A DNA stretch of 64,000 bases from Caprella mutica. Its lineage: Eukaryota > Arthropoda > Malacostraca > Amphipoda > Caprellidae. How positions within the stretch are numbered: position 1 is the stretch's first letter; each line of letters starts with the position of its first letter. The notes beneath the pieces are model-generated. The model ran no database searches. It was not told the origin of the DNA and saw only the letters and a program-made list of their open reading frames with translations. Of the stretch, positions 1-12,990 are shown piece after piece. The position numbers and the translations under genes are program-made. Location: NCBI GenBank assembly GCA_947561585.1, contig CANNZV010000511.1, positions 454,632-518,631 on the forward strand, written 5' to 3'.

Positions 1-268
1 AATTGAAGAGGTGATAGTAAATGAAGCATACGAGCAAAAATTAAAGACCTTGTAGTTGAAGGACATAAACATAATGCTCTCCTATAGAACTACAAGTTAT
101 AATTTAATTTATTGAAGAAAAAATCAAAGTTAATTCACTAATAATTGGAATGTAAATTAGGTTATAACAATGAATTAATAAACTAAATAAAGATAGAAAT
201 GTATTTTCATATAGCTAACTAAACTAATAAACTAACGATTACAAATAAAAACGGTCAAATATTATATC

Positions 269-2395
269 TCAATATTTATTATGCCCTCCTTCAGCTTCTA
301 AACATTCTTGAATGCGTCGCGGCATACTCTTAGCTAAGTTAATAAAAAAAATTGGGTGGCGCCTAAGTCTATGCCACATTCTGGAAATCAACATTTTCAC
401 GAAACCACTGCTGTACGATGTTTGCAGTCTGGACTCTGCAGTTGTCCTGTACTATTGAGACCGGGTGTAGGTCATAAGCCCCCCCGGTCATGAGCCCCCC
501 CCCCCCCCCCCGGTCATGAGCCCCCCTGTTTTTAAATCCTTATTTACCTATATATTTAATCCTTATTGACACTTTTGTAGCTCATTACTGATTAGACATA
601 AAATATATGTATATCGGGGGGCGTGCCGCCCCCCGATTAAACAATCATGAAGTGTGCAGTACAACAACCTAGCGGATACAACAAACTACATTAGCAACTC
701 TCAGTTATTTCTATCTAAGTAGTTCTTCATTTGTTTAACTAGGTAAATAAGGATTTAAAAAACACGGAGGGGGGCTCGTGACCGGGGGGGCTTATGACCT
801 AGGGGGGCTCTTGACCGTACCCCATTGAGACCAACCCTATGCTCATTTGCAGGTAAAGCAATGGTCCTCACAGCCTGTTTCACATTAGTGTCCAACACAC
901 TGACGTATTCTTGAGCTGCAATTTAGTATCAAAAGAAATAGTAAAGCTTATCAAAATAAGCTCTTGAGTAAAAAAAAAAGTATTAATATATGGAATTTAA
1001 AATATAAAACCATTTCAGAATTATTATTCAAATTCCCTTCTTTCAGCGAAATCTCTAATACCAGTTCCAAATTAAAATGAGATGCTTAACAACATAAAAA
1101 CTAATTATTCAATGGCAAATAGAAGATTCGGGTATATTTAAATGGAATGGAAAAAATGGAAATAACTTAATTGTCATGATATAAAAATTAAAAATATTCT
1201 TCAACCTAATTCAAATAGTAAAGAATAAATTTCAAGATTTTAACTCTAATTAATTGTAACATTATGACAAAATCTTTTATTACCCCATTAACTCACCAGT
1301 AAATCGAGATGTGATGCGAGTTAGCTCTCCAGGACCGCCCGACCAGATTCAGCCAAACATATTTAGCGACACGTAACCAGAATGATTGGTTTCGACGATA
1401 TGTCGTTCATCGTATCTTGTTTTGGCTGGTCTCCAGACATGCATCCTACCCTTCTGGTCACTTTTGAAGGTTTTTTCATCTACGAATATGACATACTGCC
1501 AAAAGTTGTCATAAGTGTGATTTCTGAAACGGTAATAGAAGTTAGCAGTCATAATTGATTATGAATAGGAATAATCCTAAATCCAAAAATCCTACATATC
1601 TTTTCATAGTAAACAGTTCAATTTTATATTTTTAAATTTAAATATTTTTCTTGATTAGATTATAACTAACAACACTAACTCTACAGTAAAGACTAACTTA
1701 TGTTTTCTTACTGGTGCTCTCTGCAGAAATTGAGTCTCTCTTCTACATGACGTCTCGTAAGAGTCTCTCTGCAAGCAGGGACATGGTGGAACAGGGCAGC
1801 TTCTTTGAGCCTATTTCTCACGGTTCGGACAGATACTCTGTTAACCAATCCTGTTCAAAGAAACATAAATCAATAAATGAATTAATTATCACAGGCTTCG
1901 ATATTTATTGATAGATTTCAATTGGCAAACTGAACACAATATTTAGTAATTAGAATCAGAAACAAACCTTCATCTCTGGTTATTTTCACAGCAGTAGTGA
2001 GAGGGGTAGCGCGAGCTCTAGCGATGATTCGCGCATCTTCATCAGCCGTGGTGGCGCGGGACCTGCCACTCCGCCCCCCTCTTCTACTTCAAATCCCCCT
2101 CTTCTACTTCTCTGTGGGTGCAAATTATTCCCATAGTATTATAAATCATGTTCATTCAATGTCCTATTCAAAAACTTTTAAGAGACACAGATTTGGATAG
2201 TTTGATAAAGTTAAAATAAGATTAAGTTCACCTTTTCAACCACCTCTGCACAGTTTTCAAGCAACAACCCAATTCTGCACTGATTTGCCGGAAAGAAAGG
2301 CCAGCATCTTTAAGGGCAACAATTTTGCCTCTCAGAATAAGCCTCTCTTTTTCTATGCGTGTGTTGGTTACTCCAAAATTATTATTTCGATCCAT
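269..2395 (-). pseudogene. Tc1/mariner-like transposase, five exons, broken
   Basis: Read on the minus strand, exons at about 2395-2232, 2111-1968, 1850-1712, 1523-1297 and 915-269 join at good splice sites. Exon 1 carries a helix-turn-helix with LSFRQISAELGC. Exon 2 carries the Arg-rich linker and second DNA-binding part. Exon 4 has the first catalytic block (VIFVDEKTF, then VWRP). Exon 5 has the second (QDNCRV) and a C-terminus ending PRRIQECLEAEGG before a TGA. The gene is dead: exon 4 has an in-frame TGA near 1349 where the family has Trp, a 361-bp MITE splits exon 5 at 463-823, and stops with missing sequence follow the QDNC block. Five exons are unusual for this normally intronless family, so domestication before decay is possible, as is intron gain. 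TIRs were not found. Family call is confident; exon ends are by eye. Confidence 0.75.
463..823. mobile_element. Mutator-type MITE, complete, 9-bp TSD
   Basis: A 361-bp non-coding element with imperfect TIRs (GGGTGTAGGTCATAAGCCCC on the left; the complement of the right end reads GGGTACGGTCAAGAGCCCC). It is flanked by an exact 9-bp target duplication, ATTGAGACC, at 454-462 and 824-832. The C- and G-runs near the ends vary in length between copies. A small GC-rich hairpin lies near the middle (616-635). The 9-bp TSD is typical of Mutator-like elements. It sits inside the last exon of the Tc1-like pseudogene. Confidence 0.85.
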
Positions 2396-3700
2396 ATTTC
2401 TGAAATCCAACACTAAATAAAACAATGCACGGAATAAATGGATAAGTAAGTCATGCTATAATATCAACAGTAAAAGTTAATATTCATGCTTTAGACATGC
2501 GAAACTTGGAATTTCAATATTGTATGATGGATATACTCTTGAGGCTCAGTAGAGAAATTGATTTCATTTATATTTGTAGCGGTAACATTCTGTACTGTAT
2601 ATAAATATTAGCTATATACATATATTAATCTCGAGTTAAGATAAGAAAGCCGAAGTTTGTAAATTTAATATGAATAGATTTATAACTTTAACTATCCCAA
2701 TAATTTTTCTGCAATTCAATGCTGCTCTAGTGGTGAACAGCTAAATTTTGGCTTAACCACAAATAGGCTAATAACATGAATGCATACACGAAAATAAATT
2801 AAAAGAAACTTGGAAGAATTAGCCTGAATTGTGTTCTTCTATGAAAGATTTCATCTATCACTATCTGTGGAAATAATTAATGCAGAAAAGCTACTCTGCG
2901 TATACACTATACAATCACTAATAAAAAAAGTGAAGAGAAGAAACATTTACTCCGGTAACTGTATTCCTAAATAAATAAAGATAATGAAGAGGTAATAGTA
3001 AATGGAATTCTATAGGTTTCAAATTAACCAAAACTCTAAAGAACTACTATTTGAACAACTTAAAATGAAAGTGACAAATTAAGAACCATTTCACTGGAAA
3101 ATCTAAAACAAAATGGAGGAACTTCGCATAATTCAAACACTCGCAGTAGTCTGTTAGTGGGTGTTAACTTAGATCATGAATAAATAAATAACTTTATAAA
3201 AATAAATCTGAAAGACCTATAACAACCATTTGAAAAAATTCTTATCGAGTACTGTAAGATTTCGACTTATAAACCACAAAGCGAAATGAATGGAAATATA
3301 GGTTACGTCGACTCGACAATCTAATATCTTTAAATGGAATTGAAAATTTAGCAATAAAATAGGAAATATAGAATCCGTATGAGACGATTGCAATCCAGTT
3401 TGTTCATGTCGTTACATATTATGAAATCATATCTAGTTGATTAATAAAAGTTACAGTTTATAAACTTTTATTTGATTTCCATCACTTCGGAGAAACTACA
3501 ATACCGCCTGGAATTTGGGATAACTATTAATTTAATTAATAAAACTTACTCTTTAATCAACTTTGAACAAATAATAGGTTTCGTTTTACCGTTCGTCTGA
3601 ATTAGCAGTAAAATAACCATACTAAACTTTTTCCTGGTTTTAAATAATAGTACTATTTCCTATTCCTTCTGACTTGCTATATCCATGGTAAGCATCCTAG
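2396..3700. other. AT-rich stretch, no gene seen
   Basis: No convincing exon or element end. About 2881-3010 resembles 5461-5690 (see that repeat entry). Confidence 0.5.
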
Positions 3701-3930
3701 GGGTACGGTCATGAGCCCCCCCCCCCTGTTTTTTTAATCCTTATTTACCTGGCTAAACAAATGAAGAACTACTTTGATTGAAATATCTGAGAGTTGCTAA
3801 TGTAGTTTGTTGTATCCGCTAGATTGTTGTACTGCACACTTCATGATTAAAAATATATTTTTACCTATATAAATAATATGGGTCAATAAGGATTAAAAAA
3901 ACATGGGGGAGGGGCTTATGACATACACCC
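3701..3930. mobile_element. Mutator-type MITE, shorter copy
   Basis: Begins GGGTACGGTCATGAGCCCCC and ends GGGGCTTATGACATACACCC. Its interior matches the reverse complement of the copy at 463-823 (the segments with TAGTTTGTTGTATCCGCTAG and the Phe-rich AT linker), so it lies in the opposite orientation. About 130 bp of the interior is missing relative to that copy. No clear 9-bp TSD remains. Confidence 0.75.
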
Positions 3931-6900
3931 AGCAGGTAACCTAATGGCTAGTGCATGGAGCGTATTTTCAGGATCCCCTCTTCTATGATGTCTTCTTAGG
4001 AGACATCTTCTTCGTTGTGAATAGGGAAAACTTTGGAACACCTAAAATAATAATAGTAATCGGACAATCGTGTTGCAACGTCTTTGGATCTATCATTAGC
4101 GTAACCGTCGATAGATAACATTATATGCAGTCTTATAAATAATTTTAAAATGATAGGTTAATGGCTCGTGTGGGTATATGGGAGAAAGCTTTATCCCCGT
4201 ATGTCAATAGTGACAAAAACTTTACTTTACTGTTTATAGTAAAGCAATCTAAGTAAATACACCAAACATTAAAACAGTAGAGTTTACATTTCATCATTAT
4301 CAAAGATACCTTGAAGAGGTAGCTTCCTCTAAAGGGAGAATTAGGGGAAGGGGGAAATTTTCACCCGAAATTAAATATACAGCCAACAATTGATTATTTT
4401 TGTAGATTTAATAACCTAATATTCAGTACAGATTTCCAAATTGTCTATGGCATGAACAATCATCATAATTTACAAAAATATATACTATTAGTAATTCTCA
4501 ATTTTTGTATATCCCATTTAAGGACTCAGCGGTCTTAGCCAAAAAAAAAAGAAATATCTCCTATAAAAATAGTTTAATCTACTTCTCGCAATAGCTGAGT
4601 TCAATTTTTCTTTAAAGTCACTCACTTACTGGATATATAGTAACTTCCATGGAATAATGAAAATTAAAGGTGATTAAATTATTAAAAATGGACAGTTTTC
4701 TCTTTTCTATACCACTAGTGCTTTGCAAACTAAGTTTCAGAAACTGAGTGAGCTTAGAGAGAGTTTAATTATTCGAGAATATAGACAATTATTGGACATT
4801 CCCTATTATATTATCAATGAAATATTGCAATTTGGAGAGGATTGTGATGTTTATAATATAATTACCTCTCTAAAGCATTTATTTAATAAGCTTAGTTCAT
4901 AAACAAAGCCTACACACTGGTTTGCAAATAAACAACACTATTGCAATTACTTAATTATAATTAAATAAGCCATGACATCACCGATAATAAATGTTACTAA
5001 GCATATGGTTGGTATAACACAATATGCGCTAATATATTAAAATCGCACGAAAATTAAATTTTTAAACAATTATCAAACAAAGAAATTTGTCAAGAAGCAT
5101 CAGAAGTTCAGCGTATGTTTTTACCAGCACGGGGTAGTATTAAGCTCCTAATTTATAGGTAGACTCGTAGAAATCATTTAAACCTCTTCATTTCCCTCTA
5201 CCTATGTTTAAGAGCAGTCACCATTGTTCGCGTTACTATTACTAGGTGATTGTATTTTCACGGAGTAGCTTTCTTGCGTCCTTCAAATTGGTGATAGGTG
5301 AAATAGAAATCCCTTCTGTAATAATACTTTCTTTAAAGTCCTTTATAAAATAGCAAACTGATCGATGACTGTATACTTGTATAGGTGGAACTACAGTTTT
5401 ATCAAATCTTAAAGAAGTGTAGATCAGTTAAAAAATGCCATAGTCGATGACTATTCTCATGGATGCAGAAAAGCTACTCTGTGAATGCAGTCACTTAACA
5501 AGGAATGTGATGAAAATGGACAAAAGCACCGGTAGCTGGACTCGCGGATGGAAGAGGAAAATGAAGAGTTGATAGTAAATGAAGCCTACGAGTCTTCCTA
5601 ACACATTATTTAAGACCTCGTAGTTGAAGAGCATAACCCTAGTGCTATCCTTCAAAACTGCAAGTAGCGTTGAAAAATGACAAAGATAAGATAAAAAAAA
5701 ACCTAATCCAAATAACAACAGTTCTGGGCCCAAGGGTCGCCATCTCCCTTCTCTTCCATTCACCACAAACAGCATCAAAATAGAGCTCCTGCGGTCTAAT
5801 AAACATGCGTATGATTAAAATGTTCAATTGCAAGGTGTAATGTCTCATCATCTAGATTACATTAACTATTTTTCTTTCTGACTGCTTCTATGAAGTCCCT
5901 TGTATCTTTTTTACTTCATCAATATGAGTTAGAGTAGAATGCAGAATCTTTGAACCCCTAGTCCGATTAAAAACTAATGTGGAAATTGCTTTTGGGTTGG
6001 AAGTAAATGACAGGCTAGCAATTTAATGTGTAATTACTAATAAAAATAATTACGGGTTTGTTAAGTATTTTGAATACGAAATATTGCTTGATTTTATTTT
6101 TTACATAATTATTTAGAGAAAAATAGTCCATATATTAAAAAAATATCTTTACAGTACTTGTGTTATGTAAACAAATAAATTTATGGAGGTATTAAAGTCA
6201 ACTCTTTCTCGTTCATCAACAATAAGAACAAAGAGGCGTCTCGTCTCCTCTGTAAAAAATAAATTGAAATCCTAACGAAATCTTTCGATTTTCAATCATT
6301 AAAGTAAAATTTCGTATTAGTTTCCTTATTGGGCTACAATTTGAAGTTTGTTTCAGAGTCCAGACGAATGTGATGAAAATTTAAAACATTACTAACGTTT
6401 TTTTACGGAATCCCTAAGAAACTACAGGAGATGTGTTTAGGCTGTTCTGGTAGCTGGTCTCAACAATAATTGAATTTAACTTCATTCCAGATTTTTTATG
6501 TTGCTCTTAGAGTGTATTGAATGTAAAAACTTTAAACTACGCTTTAATTTTAGTTTTTACCTTCCTAACTGATCGTACAGTGCCGAAGGTTAATAATATA
6601 TGGAAAGGTTGATAAATATTAAATTTAAGAATAACAAACAATTTGTTGTGTTATGCAGAAGCTATTTTTTTACATATAAAGATGAAAGAATGAAGATGAA
6701 TTGAAAATCAATTCAAAGACAATAAATGAATGAAAACATAGATTCATTTATTTCCATCATAATTAGATACATTATTTAATGTGTTGCTACACAGGTCTAG
6801 ATCAGGGTAACCACATGTTTACCAGATTGTGAAGTCCCTGTTAATGTAGTTACACACATGTTTAAAATGTATGAGAAATAGACGGCTCAAGTATTATGAT

Positions 6901-7890
6901 TCAGCGACACATTAATAAATATCGACATTTCGTTAAAAGATTAATAGTTTTAATTACTTAAATCGAAATGTTAAGTTTGTATATTACTATGACATAATGT
7001 AATTGACACCATCTTTGGATATTCAATTAAAATTCACTAATTGGTATCTATATTGTCATTTACTATTAACTTATTGGCATCTTTTCTAGTTACTACAAAA
7101 AGGCGGGGCTTATCCAAAGCAACAATGCCAAATCTCAAAATATTGACTGAAAAATCCACGGTTTTCGTAATTAATATTCTAACTGTAGTCATAATTTGTT
7201 TCCTTGATAATACAATGCACTTGTTAGTGCTGGTAAGGTTTGTTTTTGAAAGACTTTGAATGTTTGGCAATGAGGAAATGGAAAATTCAATTGTTTATCA
7301 CTGAGATCAAATACAACTGTCACGACACATCTCCCCAGAATGGATTAGTCCAGGATTACCGTGTCGGGGAAAAATAGATTGGAGGTGTGGGTATGTACAA
7401 TAGTTGCCAAAATATAAGGGTAGGCAAGAATGAGTTATATAAATCTTCAATTTACACACACTATTGAAATTTTGCACGTACTTTAATACAGAGTTCATAT
7501 GTATTGGTATGAAATTTCAAAGCGATTGGACAAATATTCCATCAATAGTTCGATATTTCACCTCAAACAAAAAATTTAGCTCTGGACAAAAGTTAAGGGA
7601 AAATTAGAAATATTCCCGGATAATGGCAATTAAATTGATACTTTGTGGAATAAGTCTTTCCTGAATCTCTTCCATACATCTTCTGCCACAAAATTCCACT
7701 AACTTTGCACGTATTCAGATGAACAGAGTTCTCAACAGAATTTGTAGATGACGGAGCTACGAACAGCTTTTGGTAGAACATCTTTATATGGAGAAAAAGA
7801 AAGTATTTTAAAATTATTTATTAAAATTATATTGAAGTTGCAGTTATTCGGTGAAAATTTAACCTGAAATGATTTTAGAAGAGAACTTGT
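3931..7890. other. AT-rich stretch with dispersed-repeat pieces, no gene seen
   Basis: No supported gene. Around 3940-4020 the sequence resembles 48100-48220 (both contain CCCTCTTC, then ATGATGTCTTCTT). 7030-7260 is open on both strands but lacks any recognisable motif. Confidence 0.45.
5461..5690 (+). repeat. dispersed repeat family of unknown type
   Basis: Contains GCAGAAAAGCTACTCTG, then AAGACCTCGTAGTTGAAGA. Related diverged copies are at about 1-110, 2881-3010 and, inverted, 45490-45660 inside the 10.7-kb element. The shared order of blocks over about 200 bp argues against chance. Ends and family are unknown. Confidence 0.55.
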
Positions 7891-7894
7891 ACGA

Positions 7895-8180
7895 AACAGT
7901 TAGGAGAACAACGTGTGGAGAAAGAGATGAGAACAACGTGTAGAAAAAGAGATGAGATCAACGTGTATAGAAAGAGATTAGAATAACGTGTAGAGAAAGA
8001 GATGAATACGACGCGCAGAGAAAGAAAGGAGAACAACGTGAAGAGAAAGAGATGAGAACAACGTGTAGAGATAGAGATGAGAGCAACGTGTAGAGATAGA
8101 GATGAGAGCAACGTGTAGAGATAGAGATGAGAACAAAGTGTAGAGAAAGATAGGAGAACAACGTGTAGAGAAAGAACAAT
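7895..8180. repeat. minisatellite, about 27-bp unit
   Basis: About ten imperfect units around GAGAACAACGTGTAGAGAAA. The minus strand is open through it and would give a low-complexity Ser/Leu-rich peptide, which I regard as a shadow of the repeat. It abuts the Mutator-like transposase relic. Confidence 0.8.
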
Positions 8181-8189
8181 TATTGTGAG

Positions 8190-9168
8190 AAGTGCACTAA
8201 GATGTCGAATTCTCTGTCCGAAGAGGATTTCGCTATTTGGAAAGTATCTCATGATAATTGCAAGCAAAATTTTGCAGGCAAGTCTGGTGCTATGGAGGTT
8301 GAAGGAGCCATTCGTTTATGGAGTCGGTCTGAGATGAGAAGTTTCAAGTACGTACCTTTGTTGGCGATGGGGATTCAGCAGCATTCAATGCAGTTTGTGC
8401 ATTGAATGGTGGTGAAGGGCCTTACTCGGTCCCTGTCGTCAAATAAGAATGCGTAAATCATGTATCTAAACGTCTTGGATCACGGCTGCGTAAACTAAAG
8501 GCTACCCTGAAGACCGCTACAGTGACACAAAAGGGGAAAACAGTTCAGCGCAGTACTCTTGCGGGTAAGAAAGGTTTGACAGATTTACATATTGACAAAC
8601 TAACGTCGTATTATGGTCAAAATATCCGCAAATTCCCTTCGGTTGGAAATGTTGTAGACCTGCGCAGCTCAATAATGTCCTCTCATTACCATGCTTCCAG
8701 CACAGATTCCAACCCTAGGCATGAGCACTGCGACACTTAGTTCTGCTGGGTGAAGCAGGCGGAGGTTGCTGGTGTTGTTCCAGCGTCGCATACTTCTAAG
8801 AATTTGTACCTGGCTCATATCAGTGATGACCTTCGGAAGCACATCCTTCAGGTGTATATTTCCCTCACTGTTTGAAGAAGAGGACTCAGAACGCTAATGA
8901 AAGCATTCATTCCAAATTGTGGGCGAGATGTCTCAAAGTGAAGGACTGTAAGTTCGAAAGAGCTAAGTTCAACACTTATGATACCGCTCTTGTTCACAAT
9001 TTTGGCAATGCTCGTGGCTCTCTTTTGGTTCATCTGGGTCTCTCTTCCGAAAGTATCACTGATAAGAGACGGATTAGTGATGTGAGTACACTTGCAAAAG
9101 TGAAACTGAAGCGTCTTCGACGTGATGAGCCCAGAACCTCTGGTGCCTACCAACCCGGAGGATTTTGA
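8190..9168 (+). pseudogene. Mutator-like transposase C-terminal half, decayed
   Basis: Pieces in different + frames line up in order with the C-terminal half of the Mutator-like transposase family common in animal genomes (the PF20700 type, from memory). 8202-8360 carries SGAMEVEGA, then a frame change leads into the GDGDS-like block near 8365. 8400-8730 carries ECVNHVSKRLGSRLRKLK after an in-frame TAA at about 8443, then DLHIDKLTSYYGQNIRKF. A block near 8740-8870 is shifted and holds stops. 8872-9168 carries KKRTQNANESIHSKLWARC and ends YQPGGF before TGA, as this family does. At least two frameshifts and two stops make it non-functional. The N-terminal half is not present upstream. Confidence 0.7.
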
Positions 9169-9169
9169 A

Positions 9170-10265
9170 TGAATGTGAACAACCTTGTTGTTGTGGTTGT
9201 TATTGCGTGTGCAAACTTTATCATAGTGAGTCAGTTGGCAACTGATGATACCCCCACCTTTGAGTGGATAATAGTGGGTCTTTGACCCATGGGGATTTAG
9301 AGCCACACATCGCAATAACTTTGAGTGTGATTTTTGGCTCTTTTTAAAGATGCAATATTTTTGCATTCAACAGCTTACTACTTTTACAATTTTGAAGCTA
9401 CGGCATTGCGATTTTTTGCATTCGATTCTCCCCGGAATTCTCTACAAACTCTGGAATTCCAGAGTTTTATTTAATTTTCGAAATATTGAATTTTGAAATT
9501 TATATTTTTTCAATTTTTTTTTCACTAAAAATTTCAATAATTCGAAAACCAATTCGAAAAATCAAAAAAACGCTTCCACAGTTTGTAGAGAATCTTGTGG
9601 AAAATTGAATGCAAAATACCATAATGTCATAGCTACAAAATTGTAGTATCCATTTATTAATTTACACACTGTTCAAAATTCGAATAACTCGTTTTCCATG
9701 GGTCGATCCGAAAAAATGTCAGGACACAAAAACATCTTAGAATTCATTTTATATATGTGAACAAAGTTTCACAACCGCAGCTTCAATAATAAAAAACTTT
9801 TCAAAATCTGGGAAAGGTGCCCTTAAAAAAAATCAACCAACAAATCGGATTTTTTTTAGATATTTATTCCTGTGTTGCTAACAATTTTTGATGGATAAAT
9901 TAGGAAAATGTTGATGGATTAGCCAAATTGTAGGTACATTTTTCCAGCTCACCTCGCCCGGTCACACAAGTGCGAGCTGATGGCTTGAAAATAGGCAGTT
10001 TTTAGTTACTAAACCTACACTCGCTTTGTGTTGGTTACTCAGCATTTACGAAAATAATGAGAATAAAATTTCAAACTTTGAAAATAAAATTTATTATTCA
10101 TAAATTTGTGATTTATTTACCTATAAATTTGTAATTTATTTCTAAGTTTATAATGTGATGTCGATTCAAACCAAATTTGATATATCAGTTACCTAATTTA
10201 ATGCAAATTTTATTCAAGTTTAGAATAGAAGAAAAAAAAACAATATCTGCACGACATACGAGTTA
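9170..10265. other. AT-rich stretch, no gene seen
   Basis: Contains AT-rich self-complementary sequence around 9470-9560. No exon, TIR or tandem array that I can support. Confidence 0.4.
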
Positions 10266-10269
10266 AGTG

Positions 10270-10421
10270 TTTTGGCCTTGTTACACGGTGCGAGTTACTT
10301 TAGCTTAATGTTAATAGCATTGAATTGCCATAACAGTTAATCGACTGATGCGGTCACACTGTGCGAGTAGCTTCACTACAGTAACTGGCTAGGCCAACTC
10401 GCACTATGTAACAAGGCCTTC
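10270..10421. mobile_element. small palindromic MITE-like element
   Basis: Starts AAGTGTTTTGGCCTTGTTAC and ends with the near complement, CGCACTATGTAACAAGGCC, giving a foldback of about 150 bp. A related copy follows at 10545-10653. No TSD was assigned. Confidence 0.55.
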
Positions 10422-10544
10422 ATGTTGCAACACCATGCAAGTTGACGTCCGAGTCTCAGGTGTGTGGATGTCTCGCCCAAGAAAGGCGAGTAAAACCAAA
10501 AAATGTTGCAGTGACTCGCATGCGAGTTACTAACCTACTCGTGC

Positions 10545-10653
10545 ATGGTAGTTACTCGATTGATGCGATCACACTGTGCGAGTAGCGGCACTACCTACAG
10601 TAACTGGCTAGGCCAACTCGCACGTTTACATGCACCGTGTAACAAGGCTTTTA
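10545..10653. mobile_element. second, partial copy of the palindromic element
   Basis: Shares the block GCGATCACACTGTGCGAGTAGC with 10350-10375 (one base different) and ends CACCGTGTAACAAGGCTTT. The left end is degenerate. Confidence 0.5.
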
Positions 10654-10879
10654 AGGACAATGTGTACATAATAGCTATTTTAAATTTTACTATGTTTGAC
10701 AAAAGGCAAACACATCTCCTTAAATTTGCTCCCAAGTTGATTTTGTTCATTTATGGGAAATATCAAGTTAAAATTAACATGATAAATAGAAATTACTTAC
10801 AATTTGGCGTGGAGTGACAGGAACGGACAACCGGTGAGGCAAATGGAGGCGCGTGGTGTGAATGGTTACTATTCATTAG

Positions 10880-11010
10880 TCCGATACTTTTGTAGTTTAT
10901 TACTGATTTAACATAAATTATATGTATATCGGGGGGCGTGCCAGGTCAGTAAACAATCATGAAGTGTGCAATACAACAAACTAGCGGATACAACAAACTA
11001 CATTAAATGA
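10880..11010. mobile_element. internal fragment of the Mutator-type MITE
   Basis: Matches the interior of the 463-823 MITE, including ATATGTATATCGGGGGGCGT and AAACAATCATGAAGTGTGCA, but has no termini. Confidence 0.7.
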
Positions 11011-11468
11011 TGGAATAAAGTGATGGATTGCATCATAAATTACTATTAGAAATAAAGTAAAATAAAAGAGTAATATAAAATTTTAAAAATGAAAGAAATG
11101 AAAAATTAATTTTTTATTTAGGTTTGTTATTAATTGAGTACACCTATTTGATCATATTTTTATTTTAATCAAAAAATATAAATAACACAGAAAGATAGAA
11201 CTGACAAGACTAATGGGACGTCGGACTATTGAGAAGTCCCTGGTGTAAATATGTGTGATGTACGAGAGTGGTTGGGTGAGGTGGAAGATTGAGAAGAGAG
11301 TGCTTGAGAGGATTGGTCATGTGGTGGAGGAAGTGTGGGTGTCAAAAGGGAATTCCGCTAGGCAGGCTTGTTAGGAACTGTGGGGGGTTCGGGCCGTGTG
11401 AACAGGGCCTATCGCTCACCAACATGGCGAGACACAAGAGAAGTTATTGGATGTGGGATCCGTGGATG

Positions 11469-11825
11469 GGGTGTAGGTCATAACCCCCCCCCCCCCCGGT
11501 CATGAGCCCCCGGTCATGAGCCCCCGGTCACGAGCCCCCCGTTTTTAAATCAATCCTTATTTACTTATATTATTTAATCCTTATTGACACTTTTGTAGTT
11601 CATTACTGATTAGACATAAAATATATGCATATCGGGGGGCGTGCCACCCCCCGAACAATCATGCCAGGTCATTAAACAATCATGAAGTGTGCAGAACAAC
11701 AAACTAGCGGATCCAACAAACTACATTAGCAACTCTCAGTTATCTCTATCTAAGTAGTTCTTCATTTGTTTAACTAGGTAAATAAGGATTAAAAAACGTG
11801 GATGGGTGGGGGGGGGGGCAAGCCC
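11469..11825. mobile_element. Mutator-type MITE, third copy
   Basis: Left end GGGTGTAGGTCATAA with a C-run, interior as in the 463-823 copy and in the same orientation, with a few small differences in the middle. The right TIR is scrambled after the G-run, so the exact end is uncertain. Confidence 0.75.
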
Positions 11826-12639
11826 CTGACGGGGTCGATAAGGCCAAAATGGAGGTTCCTATATTACCTACTGCGGAGTCTAATCCTGAACTGTGGGTAT
11901 AATGTATGTAGATGAATGATAAGTTCAGAGTTGTCGGACTGTTCTAAATTTTCGAATGTGTAAGTAAAATAAATAACTAGTAACATTTATGTATATGTGA
12001 AACCATAGTTACATTTTGAATTTACATTGTTCAGCCAAAATAACTCGTTTCTTCCATCCTAATGTATATTTAAATGTCATTAAAAGGCGTAGAACACATT
12101 AGAATGGTTCAGCATTAAGAGATAGTAATTCTTTGTAAACTGGAAATGGAATTTAGATTATATGGGTTATTTACTTGTAATGAAGTAACAGCAGTGTTAT
12201 TCTAGATAAAAATTACTAGTTAAGCTATATATCTATATATTTCTTTGCCACGCATTTCTAATCATAATGTATCATTCTTTTAATCTGGAATATAACGATC
12301 CAATACATCCCAGAAGAAACTGAGTGGGACAAATTCTTGGAAGAAAAAGATTTCAGAAAACAACATGCTGCTAAAAGAAAATCCTCCATAAGTTGGGTGA
12401 TCAAAGGGCTGATTTGCTGTCCATCAATGTTGCTAAGATTAAAACCGTGCCCTGCAGATGACGAAGAAAACTTGAAGACCATTTGTATTTTGGAGTATAT
12501 AGTAAGTTCAACAAGCCAGCCTTTTTCTATAATACAATCAAACTATTGCCATATTTCCAATTTACTGTTTATACTAATATAATTAGGTATGTTATAAATA
12601 TATTTCCAACTAGATTGTGTGTACTCGATAGAGCGCATA

Positions 12640-12990
12640 CCTTCGCCGCCACTTTGACCCATTCTCTCCCAAAATTTAATAAACTGCTAACTGGATAATA
12701 ACCAATCGTCCCATCAAATTTCTGACAATTTGGTTGAATACTCATTTAGTTATCGAGTTATAAATGGCCTTGATCTTTGATCAGATCGCTCCCAAAATCT
12801 AATAAAATCGTTCCTGTATATTGTCCAATCGTCCCACCAAGTTTCATGCAATATGGTTCAATACTTTTTGAGTTATAAATGACCTTGACCTTTGACCGGG
12901 TCACTCCCCAAATTCTACCAGAAGGTCACTCAACATTGACCAATCATTTCACCAATTTTCAGGCAATTTAGTTTAATCTTTTTCAGTTAT
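12640..12990. repeat. diverged tandem repeat, about 120-130 bp unit, near three copies
   Basis: Units share CCAATCGTCCCA(T/C)CAA, then TTATAAATG(G/A)CCTTGA, with many substitutions. Possibly the tail of an old element. Confidence 0.55.

Noticed and set aside
5491..5851. Two overlapping minus-strand hydrophobic frames
   Set aside because: They lie in a dispersed non-coding repeat with diverged copies that do not keep the frame.
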